Positions 1 through 8,584 of a DNA stretch of 64,000 bases are shown piece after piece (the first letter of the stretch is position 1; each line of letters opens with the position of its first letter). The notes below the pieces were generated by a model, which saw only the letters and a program-made list of their open reading frames with translations, did no database searches and was not told where the DNA came from. The stretch is from Rhodovulum kholense (GTDB lineage Bacteria; Pseudomonadota; Alphaproteobacteria; Rhodobacterales; Rhodobacteraceae): positions 248,001 to 312,000 of the forward strand of contig NZ_QAYC01000004.1 in the NCBI RefSeq assembly GCF_003053725.1, written 5' to 3'. A program made the translations under genes and the position numbers.

Positions 1-1
1 C

Positions 2-844
2 GAAGGCCGGTCTCTGTCGGACATTGCGCGGCTCGACACCATGGTCACTGTGGTCGATGCCGCCAACCTGCTTCGCGACTTCTCGTCTCGCGATTTCCTG
101 GCCGACCGCGGTGAGGACCTCGGCGCTGAGGATGACCGCAGCCTGGTCGACCTTCTGACCGACCAGATCGAGTTTGCCGACGTGATCGTGCTGAACAAGG
201 TCTCTGCCGCCTCGGCCATGGATCTGGCCGCCGCCCGGACGATCCTGCGTGCGCTGAACGCCGATGCCCGGATCGTCGAAACCGATTTCGGCCGCGTCGC
301 GACGACCGACATCCTCGGCACCGGGCGGTTCAGCTTCGAGGCCGCCCACCGCCACCCGACCTGGGTCAAGGAGCTTTACGGCTTTGCCGATCACGTCCCG
401 GAGGATGCGGAATACGGCATCACCAGCTTCGTCTACCGGACCGAGCGGCCGTTCGACCCGACCCGGCTGGCCACGTTCTTCGACACCCCGCTGCCGGGCG
501 TGATCCGGGCAAAGGGGCATTTCTGGATCGCGACGCGGCCGCACTGGGCGGGCGAATTCTCGATGGCGGGTCCGATGGTCGAGGTGCGCGGGCTGGGGCT
601 TTGGTGGGCGGCCGTGCCCGAGGCCCATTGGCCACCCGAAGAGCGCGCGCGCATGGCCGAACGCGTCGCCGGGGAATTCGGCGACCGTCGCCAGGAGCTG
701 GTCTTCATCGGCACGCTCGGGACAATGAACCGTGCCCGTATCACGGCCATGCTCGACCGGTGCCTGGTGCCCGAGACGCGGTTCGAGCCCGAGGCCTGGG
801 CGCGGCTGGCAGACCCGTTTCCGAATTGGGGTCACGGGGCGTGA
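2..844 (+). CDS. COG0523 (CobW/ZagA-type) metallochaperone GTPase, 5' partial
   Basis: The frame is open from the window edge, so the Walker A/CxCC half lies upstream; about 280 residues are visible. The stretch DTMVTVVDAANLL near visible residue 12 and the tail with GLWWAAVPEAHWP, which is the CobW C-terminal domain, identify the COG0523 family. The long linker resembles the ZagA/ZigA zinc-responsive branch more than cobalamin-type CobW. These proteins hydrolyse GTP and are thought to deliver zinc to client enzymes in the cytoplasm. The G4 motif reads NKVS where the family normally has NKxD, so the guanine-reading aspartate is replaced. The next gene overlaps the stop by 4 bp (GTGA). Metal and client cannot be told from sequence. 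Confidence 0.88.
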   Translation, partial: EGRSLSDIARLDTMVTVVDAANLLRDFSSRDFLADRGEDLGAEDDRSLVDLLTDQIEFADVIVLNKVSAASAMDLAAARTILRALNADARIVETDFGRVATTDILGTGRFSFEAAHRHPTWVKELYGFADHVPEDAEYGITSFVYRTERPFDPTRLATFFDTPLPGVIRAKGHFWIATRPHWAGEFSMAGPMVEVRGLGLWWAAVPEAHWPPEERARMAERVAGEFGDRRQELVFIGTLGTMNRARITAMLDRCLVPETRFEPEAWARLADPFPNWGHGA

Positions 845-1089
845 CCGGCAACGCCCGAAGTTCGCTTCGGTCCCGGCGGCGGCTCTGCCCGATGGCGGCG
901 CATGACCGTCTGCCTGCCCCGGCCCGGGCCTGGGCGGCCCGGGCGGTGCTGCCCTGGAGCGCGGCCTCGGTCGCGCGGATCTGGGTCCGCGCGCTGGCCG
1001 AGACCGGGTCGGAAGCCGGAGCGCTGGCGCGTCTGGACGCGGCTGAACGGGCAACGCTCGACCGCGAAGCGGGCGCCCGGCGGCGCTGA
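841..1089 (+). CDS. DUF6525 family small protein
   Basis: An 82-residue basic protein starting at a GTG that overlaps the previous stop as GTGA, which suggests translational coupling. It has the look of the Rhodobacterales DUF6525 family: an N-terminal TGNARSSLRSRRR stretch, then a DRLPAPARAWAARAVLPWS motif and a helical Ala/Arg/Leu-rich tail. No catalytic motif, signal peptide or membrane segment is visible. The function is unknown. Its position behind the metallochaperone gene suggests co-expression but does not establish a shared role. An in-frame upstream start exists inside the preceding gene but would be unlikely. Assignment to the family is from memory of its pattern. Confidence 0.7.
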   Translation: MTGNARSSLRSRRRLCPMAAHDRLPAPARAWAARAVLPWSAASVARIWVRALAETGSEAGALARLDAAERATLDREAGARRR

Positions 1090-1158
1090 CCTCGCCCCTC
1101 GTTGTCGAGACTTCGTGATCCGGACCTGCTTGCCTCCGCCGGGCGAAACCTTATCCTC

Positions 1159-1169
1159 CTAATCATTAG
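1159..1169. promoter_or_regulatory. Candidate MarR operator (CTAAT-C-ATTAG)
   Basis: A perfect 5-bp inverted repeat, CTAATCATTAG, lies 27 bp before the MarR start in an AT-rich island (TAATCATTAGCAGGGTAATTA) that contrasts with the surrounding GC-rich DNA. MarR/EmrR regulators bind such short AT-rich palindromes over their own promoters. Autoregulation of the efflux operon is inferred; there is no direct evidence. Confidence 0.4.
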
Positions 1170-1195
1170 CAGGGTAATTAAAAGGCGATCCGGGG

Positions 1196-1633
1196 ATGCA
1201 GGCCGTTCAGAAGACGTTTCTGCCCGAGGTGTTCCGGCTGGTGCGGGGGATCCGCAAGCGGTTCAATGCGCGCGCCACCGCGCTTGACATGACCTATGCG
1301 CGGGCACAGGCGCTGGTCACCATCGCCGGTTGCGAGGGTCTGACCCAGGTAGAACTGGCCGAGCGGCTGGATATCCGGACGCCCTCGATGAACCGCACCC
1401 TCGATGCGCTCGAGGCGGCGGGTCTGGTCGAACGTCGCTTCTCGGCCGAGGACAAGCGGGTGCGCTGCCTCTATCTGACGGCGGACGCCCGTCGGCAGGC
1501 GCGAGATGTCACGGAGTTCACCGACGATCTGCGGCGTGAGGTCTATCGCGGCATCGATCCGGACGAGCTTGACCGGGCGCTGGCGACGATCCGCAAGATC
1601 CAGCGGAACCTCGATGCGATGGGCGTCCGATGA
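1196..1633 (+). CDS. MarR family transcriptional regulator
   Basis: A 145-residue winged-helix regulator. The MarR core runs from about residue 25 to 120, with the recognition helix in LTQVELAERLDIRTPSMNRT and the wing in VERRFSAEDKRVRCLYLT. The length is typical of MarR/EmrR dimers that release DNA when they bind phenolic or drug-like ligands. The stop overlaps the start of the MFS pump gene by 4 bp, so it most likely controls this efflux operon from the palindrome just upstream. The ligand is unknown. Confidence 0.9.
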   Translation: MQAVQKTFLPEVFRLVRGIRKRFNARATALDMTYARAQALVTIAGCEGLTQVELAERLDIRTPSMNRTLDALEAAGLVERRFSAEDKRVRCLYLTADARRQARDVTEFTDDLRREVYRGIDPDELDRALATIRKIQRNLDAMGVR

Positions 1634-3252
1634 GCGAGACGCCGCCTTCCGCTCCCCCCGTGCCAAAACCTCCGCCTTTCGTGCCGAAACCGCTGCCGCT
1701 GGCCCTGGCCTATATCGGCGCCTCGCTTTTCATCGGCGTCTCGCAATCGCTGGGGCAGGGCTTTCTGGCAGCCAATATCCCGACGCTGGCCGGCGAGCTT
1801 GGTGCCACCCAAAGCCAGACTTCCTGGCTGATCGTGGCCTTCATGGCGCCGCGCGCCTCGTTGCCACTGATGCTGATCAAGATCCGGGCGCAATACGGGC
1901 TGCGCCGCTTTGCGGAAGTGTCCATCGCGCTTTATGCGGCGGTGGCGCTTCTGAGCCTGCTGACCGTCGATCTGCGCTCGGCGCTGGTGGTCGAGCTGCT
2001 GTCGGGGATCTCGGCGGCGCCCTTGTCGACGCTGGCCATCCTCTATGCGCTGGAACCGCTGCCGCAGCGGCTGAAGATGAGGCTGGGCCTGCCATGCGCG
2101 CTGACCTTCATGTCGCTCGGCATGCCGCTGGCGCGGGCGCTCAGCCCAGAGATCCTCACCGATGGCAGCTGGACCAGCATCCTGCTGCTCAAGCTTGGCA
2201 TGTCGATGGTCTGCCTGTTTCTGGTGTTCCGTCTGCCGCTGCCGCATGGCGACCGGGTCCGGGTGATCCGGGGGCTCGATCTGATCTCGTTCGGACTGAT
2301 CGCCGCTGCGTTCGGCGGGCTCGTGTCCTGCTTTACCACCGGCTACATCTATTGGTGGACCGCCGCGCCCTGGATCGGACCGGTGCTGGCGCTGTCGATT
2401 GCCGGGGTGGTGGCGGCGCTGGTGATCGAGCTGCACCGCAAGGCGCCGCTTCTGGACGTGCGCTGGATCACGACGCCCGAGATCCTGCATCTCAGCGCGG
2501 CGCTGCTGGTCTTCCGGATCATCCTGTCCGAACAGACCGCCGGGGCGCCCGGCCTGTTTCAGGCGCTGGGCTACGCGCCCGAACAGATCGCCCCGCTGTT
2601 CTGGGTGATCTCGCTGGCCACCGTGGCCGGCGGCGTCGCCTGCGCGCTGGTGATGAAGATCGAGCGCGTACCGGCGATCCATGTGGTGGCGCTTCTGCTG
2701 ATCGCGGTCGGCTCGGCGCTGGAGGCCCATGCCAATTCCGATGTCAGCCCGGCCCAGCGGATGCTGAGCCAGGGCATGGTCGGCTTTGCCGCGGCGCTGT
2801 TCCTGCCGTCGGCGATGGCGACCGGGCTGGTCAAGGCGTTCAGCAAGGGCCCGCAATATCTGCTGAGCTTCGTCATCGTCTTTCTGTCGAGCCAGATCCT
2901 TGGCGGCACGATCGGCGCGGGGCTCTACCGGACCTTCGTGGCCGCCCGGACCACGGCCCATGCGCAATGGATCGACGCCCAGCTTCAGGTCGGCGACCCG
3001 CTGGTGGCCGCCCGGCTGGCCCGGATCCGGGCGCAGCTGTCATCCAGCGTCGCCGATCCGGGCCAGCTGCAGACCCAGGCGGTCGCCCGGCTGGCCTCGG
3101 ATGTCACCCGCGAGGCGACGGTGTCCGCCTATAACGATGTCTCTGCCTTGATCTCGACGCTTGCCTTCTGCGCGCTTGCCGCGCTTCTGGGGCATATAGC
3201 GCGCGACTGGCTGCGGGCGCGGATGGCCGGACCCGGCCCCGCCGCCAAATGA
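1630..3252 (+). CDS. MFS drug-efflux permease, EmrB/FarB-like (DHA2)
   Basis: A 540-residue polytopic inner-membrane protein of the 14-helix DHA2 group. A proline-rich cytoplasmic N-terminus of about 30 residues comes before the first helix (ALAYIGASLFIGVSQSLGQG). The segment ANIPTLAGELGATQSQTSWL matches the EmrB/FarB region that follows the first helix. The start overlaps the MarR stop (ATGA), and the HlyD adaptor gene follows after 10 bp, giving the classical regulator-pump-adaptor order. It is expected to export hydrophobic toxins by proton antiport through a tripartite channel. No outer-membrane TolC-like gene is present in the window, so that part must be supplied from elsewhere. Confidence 0.9.
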   Translation: MSETPPSAPPVPKPPPFVPKPLPLALAYIGASLFIGVSQSLGQGFLAANIPTLAGELGATQSQTSWLIVAFMAPRASLPLMLIKIRAQYGLRRFAEVSIALYAAVALLSLLTVDLRSALVVELLSGISAAPLSTLAILYALEPLPQRLKMRLGLPCALTFMSLGMPLARALSPEILTDGSWTSILLLKLGMSMVCLFLVFRLPLPHGDRVRVIRGLDLISFGLIAAAFGGLVSCFTTGYIYWWTAAPWIGPVLALSIAGVVAALVIELHRKAPLLDVRWITTPEILHLSAALLVFRIILSEQTAGAPGLFQALGYAPEQIAPLFWVISLATVAGGVACALVMKIERVPAIHVVALLLIAVGSALEAHANSDVSPAQRMLSQGMVGFAAALFLPSAMATGLVKAFSKGPQYLLSFVIVFLSSQILGGTIGAGLYRTFVAARTTAHAQWIDAQLQVGDPLVAARLARIRAQLSSSVADPGQLQTQAVARLASDVTREATVSAYNDVSALISTLAFCALAALLGHIARDWLRARMAGPGPAAK

Positions 3253-3262
3253 GGTTTCTCAC

Positions 3263-4315
3263 GTGCATATCCTGAAACACCACATCCCCACCTTTCTGAT
3301 CGTGCTGATCGGCCTTCTCGGCGTCGTCGTCGTTCTTTACGCGTGGCATCTGCCGCCCTTTGCCGGGGACGAGATCCGTACCGAGAACGCCTATGTGCGG
3401 GGCAATGTCGCGACGCTGTCGCCGCAGATCGCGGGCTATGTGACCGAAGTGCCGGTGTCGGACTTCCAGACCGTGGCGACCGGCGACGTGCTGGTGCGGC
3501 TCGACGACCGGACCGCCCGGCAGACCCTTGCGCGGGCCGAGGCCGAACTGGCCAGCGCCCGGGCCGCGCTGAAGGCCAACGACCAGGACATCAACTCTGC
3601 CCGCGCCACGCTCGACTCGCGCAAGGCCGCGGCCGAGGCCGCCCGTGCCGCGGTCGACACCGCCCGGGCCGAATGGAACCGGCAGGACCGGCTGCGCGAA
3701 AAGGGCGTGATCTCGGCTGCCGATGCCGAGGATTCCCAGCTCAAGCTGCGTCAGGCCGAGGCGGCACTGACCGAGGCGCTCAGCGATGTCGATGTGGCAC
3801 GCGAGGATCTGGGCACCGCCAAGGTGCGCACCGACACGCTCAGCGCCAGCGTCACTGCCGAACTGGCGGCGGTCGAGCTGGCCAAGATCGACCTTGAACA
3901 TACCGCGATCCGTGCGCCCGAAAACGGTCGGCTGGGCCAGATCAATGTGCGGGTGGGGCAATACGTGACCGCGGGCAGTGCGCTGATGTCGCTGGTGTCC
4001 GACCGGATCTGGGTGATCGCCAACGTCAAGGAAACCGACCTGTCCGGGCTGCATCCGGGGCAGGCTGTCCGCTTCGATGTCGATGCGCTGGGCCACCGGC
4101 CGTTCGCGGGCACCGTGTCGATGCTGTCGCCCGCCACCGCCTCGGAATTCAGCGTGCTCGGCAATTCGACCGCGACCGGGAACTTCACCAAGATCGCCCA
4201 GCGGCTTCCGGTCCGGATCGAGATCGATCCCGGCCAGACCGGCGAGGACCGTCTGGCGCCGGGCATGTCGGTCGTCGTGCACGCCCGGCGCGATGGAAAT
4301 CCGGCCCGGCCGTGA
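3263..4315 (+). CDS. HlyD/EmrA-type efflux periplasmic adaptor
   Basis: A 350-residue membrane-fusion protein starting with GTG. One N-terminal anchor (FLIVLIGLLGVVVVLYAW, about residues 11-28) comes first. A lipoyl/barrel-sandwich half motif follows (TENAYVRGNVATLSPQIAGY), then a long Ala/Glu/Arg-rich coiled-coil hairpin at about residues 80-195. The second lipoyl half is at AIRAPENGRLGQINVRVGQY and the beta-barrel is at the end. This is the EmrA layout, linking the MFS pump to an outer-membrane channel. It is the last gene of the MarR-led operon and converges with the carbamoylase gene. Confidence 0.9.
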   Translation: MHILKHHIPTFLIVLIGLLGVVVVLYAWHLPPFAGDEIRTENAYVRGNVATLSPQIAGYVTEVPVSDFQTVATGDVLVRLDDRTARQTLARAEAELASARAALKANDQDINSARATLDSRKAAAEAARAAVDTARAEWNRQDRLREKGVISAADAEDSQLKLRQAEAALTEALSDVDVAREDLGTAKVRTDTLSASVTAELAAVELAKIDLEHTAIRAPENGRLGQINVRVGQYVTAGSALMSLVSDRIWVIANVKETDLSGLHPGQAVRFDVDALGHRPFAGTVSMLSPATASEFSVLGNSTATGNFTKIAQRLPVRIEIDPGQTGEDRLAPGMSVVVHARRDGNPARP

Positions 4316-4330
4316 CGACCGGGCGGCGCG

Positions 4331-5305
4331 TCAGTCGCGGTCGAAGCGGCTGCCTTTGGTGATCGCCTCGCGCTCGGCCGCCCGTGCCTCGGCGCCCTCG
4401 CAGATCGGGCCGTAATCTCCAGGCTCGCGGTGCAGCGCGAAGTTGAAGATGTTCTTGCGCAGCTCGCTGCAGCGGTCGAGGTCGATCTCGGCGGTCACCA
4501 CCTCGTCGCCCCGGGTCTGGGCCATCGCCACGATCTCGCCCGTCGGGGCCACGATGCAGCTGCCGCCGATCAGTTCGCAACCTTCCTCGAGCCCGGCCTT
4601 GGCGGTGCCGATCACCCAGCAGCCATTGGCATAGGCCCCCGCCTGCAGGCTGAGATGGTTGTGGAAATCCTGCAGATGGTCGTGTTCGGGCGCCTGCGGA
4701 TAGTGCTGCGGCGTGTTGTAGCCCAGCATGACCAGTTCGGCGCCCCTCAGCGCCAGAACCCGGAAGGTTTCGGGCCAGCGGCGGTCGTTGCACAGGCACA
4801 TGCCCGCCTTGCCGCCCATGAAGTCGTAGACCGGAAAGCCCAGATCGCCATGTTCGAAATAGCGCTTTTCCAGGTGCTGAAAGCGGCGCCAGTCCTCGGG
4901 ATGGTAATGCCCCGGCAGGTGAACCTTGCGGTAGCGGCCCGCGATCCGGCCCTCGGGATCGACGAGGATCGAGGCGTTGAAGCGCCGCTTGACCCCGCCC
5001 TCTGTCAGCAGTTCGGCAAAGCCCAGATAGAACCCGATGCCCAGTCGCGCCGCGGCATCGAAAAGCGGCCGGGTATCGGCGTTCGGCATCTCGGTTTCAT
5101 AAAAGGCGTCGAGCGCGGCCTCGTCCTCGATCAGCCAGCGCGGAAAGAAGCTGGTCAGCGCCAGTTCGGGGAAGACGACGAGGCGGGCGCCGCGCCGGTG
5201 CGCCTCTTCCATCAGCGCCAGCATGCGCGCAACGGCCGAGCTGCGCGGCTCGGTCCGGGCGATGGGGCCCAGCTGGGCGGCGGCTGCGACGATCTTGCGG
5301 CTCAT
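4331..5305 (-). CDS. hyuC: N-carbamoyl-D-amino acid hydrolase (nitrilase superfamily)
   Basis: A 324-residue carbon-nitrogen hydrolase that would cut N-carbamoyl-D-amino acids to D-amino acid, CO2 and ammonia. The catalytic Glu-Lys-Cys triad falls at Glu47 (VVFPELALTSFFPRW), Lys127 (GRYRKVHLPGH) and Cys172 (GMCLCNDRRWPE), the numbering of the Agrobacterium D-carbamoylase. Family landmarks EGGVKRRFN, FQHLEKRYFEHGDLGFPVYD and RKNIFNFALHR are also present. It is the last gene of a minus-strand operon and overlaps the M20 carbamoylase gene by 4 bp. No hydantoinase accompanies it, so the substrate may not be a hydantoin product. D-specificity is family-based. Confidence 0.87.
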   Translation of the reverse strand: MSRKIVAAAAQLGPIARTEPRSSAVARMLALMEEAHRRGARLVVFPELALTSFFPRWLIEDEAALDAFYETEMPNADTRPLFDAAARLGIGFYLGFAELLTEGGVKRRFNASILVDPEGRIAGRYRKVHLPGHYHPEDWRRFQHLEKRYFEHGDLGFPVYDFMGGKAGMCLCNDRRWPETFRVLALRGAELVMLGYNTPQHYPQAPEHDHLQDFHNHLSLQAGAYANGCWVIGTAKAGLEEGCELIGGSCIVAPTGEIVAMAQTRGDEVVTAEIDLDRCSELRKNIFNFALHREPGDYGPICEGAEARAAEREAITKGSRFDRD

Positions 5306-6558
5306 TCGGTCTGTCCTTTCTGGTCGACCCGGCCCGCGCGGGCCAGCGCCACCTGCGCCAGCAGGCGGACGCCCGGCGCGATCTGCGCGGGCGCGGTGTA
5401 TTCGCGGATGTTGTGGCTGATGCCGTCTTGCGAGGGCACGAAGATCATCGCCGAGGGGCAGCGCGGCGCGAACATCTGCGCGTCATGGCCCGCCCCCGAG
5501 GGCATGCGCCGGTGTGTCAGCCCCAGCGCCGCGGCCCCCGCCTCGACGGCGTCGACCAGCGTTGCGTCGAAGGCCACCGGTTCGAACCGGGCCAGCGTGC
5601 GGCGCGACAGGCGGCAGCCCTCGGCGGCGGCGAAAGCCTCGGCTTGCGCGAAAAGACGGGCCTCGGCCGCTTGCAGCCGGGCCTCGTCGGTGTTGCGCAG
5701 ATCGACGGTCAGCACGGCGCGTTCGGGGATCACGTTGACCAGATCGGGTGTCAGCGCGATCCGGCCCACGGTCGCGACCTGCGGCGGACCGAACGCGTCG
5801 GCGATGGCCCGCGCCTCGGCCGCGATCCGCGCCGCCACCAGCCCCGCGTCATGGCGCAGCGCCATCGGCGTGGTGCCGGCATGGGCGGCCTGCCCCTCGA
5901 CCGTGATCTCGCTCCAGGAAATTCCCTGCACCCCGGTCACGACCCCGATGGCAAGCCCTTCGGCCTCAAGCACCGGGCCCTGCTCGATATGCAGCTCCAG
6001 ATAGGTGTCGGGTGCCAGCGCACCCACCGGGTGGGACCCGGCGGCGCCGATGGCTGCCAGCGCCTCGGCCACGCTGACCCCGTCGATCCCGACCTTGGCC
6101 AGCATCTCGTCCAGGTCGAGCCCGCCCTGCGCGACGCCCGATCCCATCATGTCGGGGGCGAAGCGCGCGCCTTCCTCATTGGTGAAGAAGGCCACGGCCA
6201 GCGGCCTTTCAGTCTCTATTCCGGCTTGGATCGCGCTTTCGATGACCTCGAGCCCGCCCAGAACGCCCAGCACCCCGTCATAGAGCCCGCCGGTCGCGAC
6301 CGTGTCGATATGCGAGCCCATCACCACCGGCGCGCCACCCGACCGCCCCGGCCGGATCGCCCAGCAATTGCCGATCACGTCGGTATGGACGTCAAGCCCG
6401 AGGTCGCGGAACCAGCCGGTGACCAGCGCGCGGCCCTCGGCATCCTCGGGGGTCAGGGCCAGCCGCTTGCAGCCGCCGCCGGGCAGGGCGCCGATCCGGC
6501 CCAGTGCGGCGATCCGGCCCATCAGCCGGTCGAGGTCGATCGTCAGGTCCGCTGTCAT
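5302..6558 (-). CDS. Zn-dependent N-carbamoyl-amino acid hydrolase (M20 amidase/carbamoylase family)
   Basis: A 418-residue hydantoinase/carbamoylase-type amidase of the M20 superfamily, the group of L-carbamoylases, beta-ureidopropionase and allantoate amidohydrolase. Metal ligands can be read in order: His in GSHIDTV, Asp in YDGVLGV, Glu in TNEEGARF, His in LELHIEQGP and His in GISHN. The dimerisation insert contains the family motif GQAAHAGTTPM. It removes a carbamoyl group in the cytoplasm, giving free amine, CO2 and ammonia. It overlaps both neighbours by 4 bp, so its substrate should feed the adjacent diaminopropionate lyase. Allantoate-like substrates cannot be excluded by sequence alone. 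Confidence 0.85.
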   Translation of the reverse strand: MTADLTIDLDRLMGRIAALGRIGALPGGGCKRLALTPEDAEGRALVTGWFRDLGLDVHTDVIGNCWAIRPGRSGGAPVVMGSHIDTVATGGLYDGVLGVLGGLEVIESAIQAGIETERPLAVAFFTNEEGARFAPDMMGSGVAQGGLDLDEMLAKVGIDGVSVAEALAAIGAAGSHPVGALAPDTYLELHIEQGPVLEAEGLAIGVVTGVQGISWSEITVEGQAAHAGTTPMALRHDAGLVAARIAAEARAIADAFGPPQVATVGRIALTPDLVNVIPERAVLTVDLRNTDEARLQAAEARLFAQAEAFAAAEGCRLSRRTLARFEPVAFDATLVDAVEAGAAALGLTHRRMPSGAGHDAQMFAPRCPSAMIFVPSQDGISHNIREYTAPAQIAPGVRLLAQVALARAGRVDQKGQTE

Positions 6559-7796
6559 GCCTCGGCCCTCACCTCGGCGGCCGGGCGCCCGGCCAGTTTC
6601 TCGTAAAGCGCGGGGTCGGTGTCGCCCTCGGTCCCGAAGAGCAGCACCCGCGAGTCCGGCCCCAGACCCAGCGCCGCCGCGGCCTCGGGGTTGGCGGCGG
6701 CAGCCATCAGCGCGGCCAGTCCTGCGACGGCGGATTCGCCCGCGACGATGGCCGGATCGCCCGGCAGGGGACGCGCGAGCCGCCGCATCATCGCCACCGC
6801 ATCCGCGTCCGCGACCGAGACCGCGGCAAAGGCCAGCGGCTTCAGCACCTCCCAGGCCAGAAGCGAGACCTCGCCGCAGGCAAGCCCCGCCATCAGCGTG
6901 TCGAGATCGCCGGTGACGGCGGTGGGCCTGCCCGCGCGGATCGTCTCGACCCAGCAGGCGGAGGCCTCGGGATCGGCCAGGATCGCCTTCGGCGCGGCCG
7001 CGCCATGGCGGCGGCGGAAATGGGCTGCCGCCGCCGCCGCGACGCCGCCGACGCCCGTTTGAACGAAGATATGGGTGGGGGCGGCACCAAGCTGGTCTGC
7101 GGCCTCGGCCGCCATCAGTTCATAGCCCTGCATCACGTCCTTCGGGACCTCGGTATAGCCCGGATAGGAGGTGTCAGAGACCACGAACCAACCCTCGCGG
7201 GTGGCGGTCTGCTGCGCCTCGCGGACGCTGTCGTCGTAATTTCCGGCACAGCGGCGGACCTCGGCGCCATAGGCTTCGATGGCGGCCTTGCGGCCCTCGG
7301 ACACGGTCGCGTGGATGAAGATCGTACAGCGGCAGCCGAACGTGCGCGCGCCCCAGGCGACCGACCGGCCGTGATTGCCGTCGGTAGCGCAGCAGACGGT
7401 GATGGCGGAGACGGTCGCGGCATGATCGCCCGCGAGGATCGCCTCTGCCGTCGGTTCGGCGATGCCCTCGCGGGCCGCGATCTCGCGCGCGAGAAGCCGC
7501 AGCACCGCATAGGCCCCGCCCAGTGCCTTGAAGCTGCCAAGCCCGAAGCGCCCGGCCTCGTCCTTGTAGTGAAGCCTGGCGATCCCGGCCTCGGCCGCAA
7601 GCCCGGGCAGGCTCAGCAGCGGCGTCGGCGCATAGCCAGGCCAGGCGGCGATGGTGGCGCGGGCGCGGGCGAAGGCGGCGTCGTTCAGAACGGCCTCTTG
7701 CGCGGGGCCGTAGCCGGGCGCGCAGTGAGGGTTCAGGACGATCTCGGTCCGGGCGCCCTGGCCCAGCGTGTTGGAGAAGGAAAGCGTCTGGGTCAT
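6555..7796 (-). CDS. dpaL: 2,3-diaminopropionate ammonia-lyase
   Basis: A 413-residue fold-type II PLP enzyme that converts 2,3-diaminopropionate to pyruvate and two ammonia. The PLP lysine is Lys90 in GLGSFKALGGAYAV. The phosphate-binding loop region TDGNHGRSVAWGA, the motif MAGLACGE and the closing stretch TEGDTDPALYEKLAG match E. coli YgeX closely. The start at 7796 has an AGGGG just upstream; an ATG four codons earlier (7808) is also possible. Its stop overlaps the M20 carbamoylase start by 4 bp, and the ABC permease lies just upstream. Pairing this lyase with two carbamoylases is the notable point of the operon. Confidence 0.9.
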   Translation of the reverse strand: MTQTLSFSNTLGQGARTEIVLNPHCAPGYGPAQEAVLNDAAFARARATIAAWPGYAPTPLLSLPGLAAEAGIARLHYKDEAGRFGLGSFKALGGAYAVLRLLAREIAAREGIAEPTAEAILAGDHAATVSAITVCCATDGNHGRSVAWGARTFGCRCTIFIHATVSEGRKAAIEAYGAEVRRCAGNYDDSVREAQQTATREGWFVVSDTSYPGYTEVPKDVMQGYELMAAEAADQLGAAPTHIFVQTGVGGVAAAAAAHFRRRHGAAAPKAILADPEASACWVETIRAGRPTAVTGDLDTLMAGLACGEVSLLAWEVLKPLAFAAVSVADADAVAMMRRLARPLPGDPAIVAGESAVAGLAALMAAAANPEAAAALGLGPDSRVLLFGTEGDTDPALYEKLAGRPAAEVRAEA

Positions 7797-7810
7797 GGTC
7801 CCCTGCATGG

Positions 7811-8584
7811 TCAGTTGAGCCGCCCCGCGCGGTGGCGGATCGCCTCGGCGATCACCACGAGGGCGATGTTGCCCAGCACGATCAGCACGGCGAGCGCGTT
7901 GAGGCTGGGAGAAAGGTCGAAGCGGAAATCGGACGCCACCAGCACCGACAGCGCCTGCTGGCGGCCCGACAGGAACGCGGTCAGCACGTATTCCGACGAG
8001 GACAGCACGAAGGCGATGACCCAGGCGGCCATCAGCCCGTTGCCCATCAGCGGCAGCACCACCCGGCGAAAGCTGCACCAGCCCGAGGCGCCCAGATCGG
8101 CGGCGGCCTCGATCAGGCGGCGGTCGATGCGGATCAGGACCGAGGCGACGATGACCGTGGTGAAGGGCAGGATGATGACCGACTGCCCCGCGATCACTGT
8201 CAGGAGCGAGCGCGACACGCCCAGTTCCTTGAAGAGGATCAGTTGCGCCACGGCAAGGATCAGCCGCGGCACCAGGAAGGGCAGCAGCAGAAGCGCCGCG
8301 AAGAGCACGCGGAAGCGGGTGGCGTAGAAGGTCAGGGCCAGTGCCGCTGCGGCGCCCAGAAGGGTGGTCAGCAGCGCCACCGGAAAGGCCACCGCCAGCG
8401 TGGTCAGGAAGCCGCCTCCCAGACGGCCGTCGCCGAGGATCTCGGCAAACCACTGGCCGGTGACGCCGGTCAGCGGAAAGGCCATGACATCCGAGGCATT
8501 GACCGAGAAGAGCGCGATCATGGCGATCGGCAGATACATGAAGCCGAAGACGAGGCAGACCCAGAGCGTTCCGAGACGGGACAT
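7811..8584 (-). CDS. Polyamine-type ABC transporter permease (PotC/PotI-like)
   Basis: A 257-residue inner-membrane permease with six predicted helices, beginning LGTLWVCLVFGFMYLPIAMIALFSVNASD, as in PotC. The coupling EAA loop is visible as EAAADLGASGWCSFRRVVLP. Its start abuts the stop of the companion permease with no gap. It forms the channel of a PotABCD-type importer whose substrates are usually polyamines, cationic amino acids or opines. The lyase gene in the same operon suggests a diamino acid or its carbamoyl derivative, which is inference. Confidence 0.9.
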   Translation of the reverse strand: MSRLGTLWVCLVFGFMYLPIAMIALFSVNASDVMAFPLTGVTGQWFAEILGDGRLGGGFLTTLAVAFPVALLTTLLGAAAALALTFYATRFRVLFAALLLLPFLVPRLILAVAQLILFKELGVSRSLLTVIAGQSVIILPFTTVIVASVLIRIDRRLIEAAADLGASGWCSFRRVVLPLMGNGLMAAWVIAFVLSSSEYVLTAFLSGRQQALSVLVASDFRFDLSPSLNALAVLIVLGNIALVVIAEAIRHRAGRLN

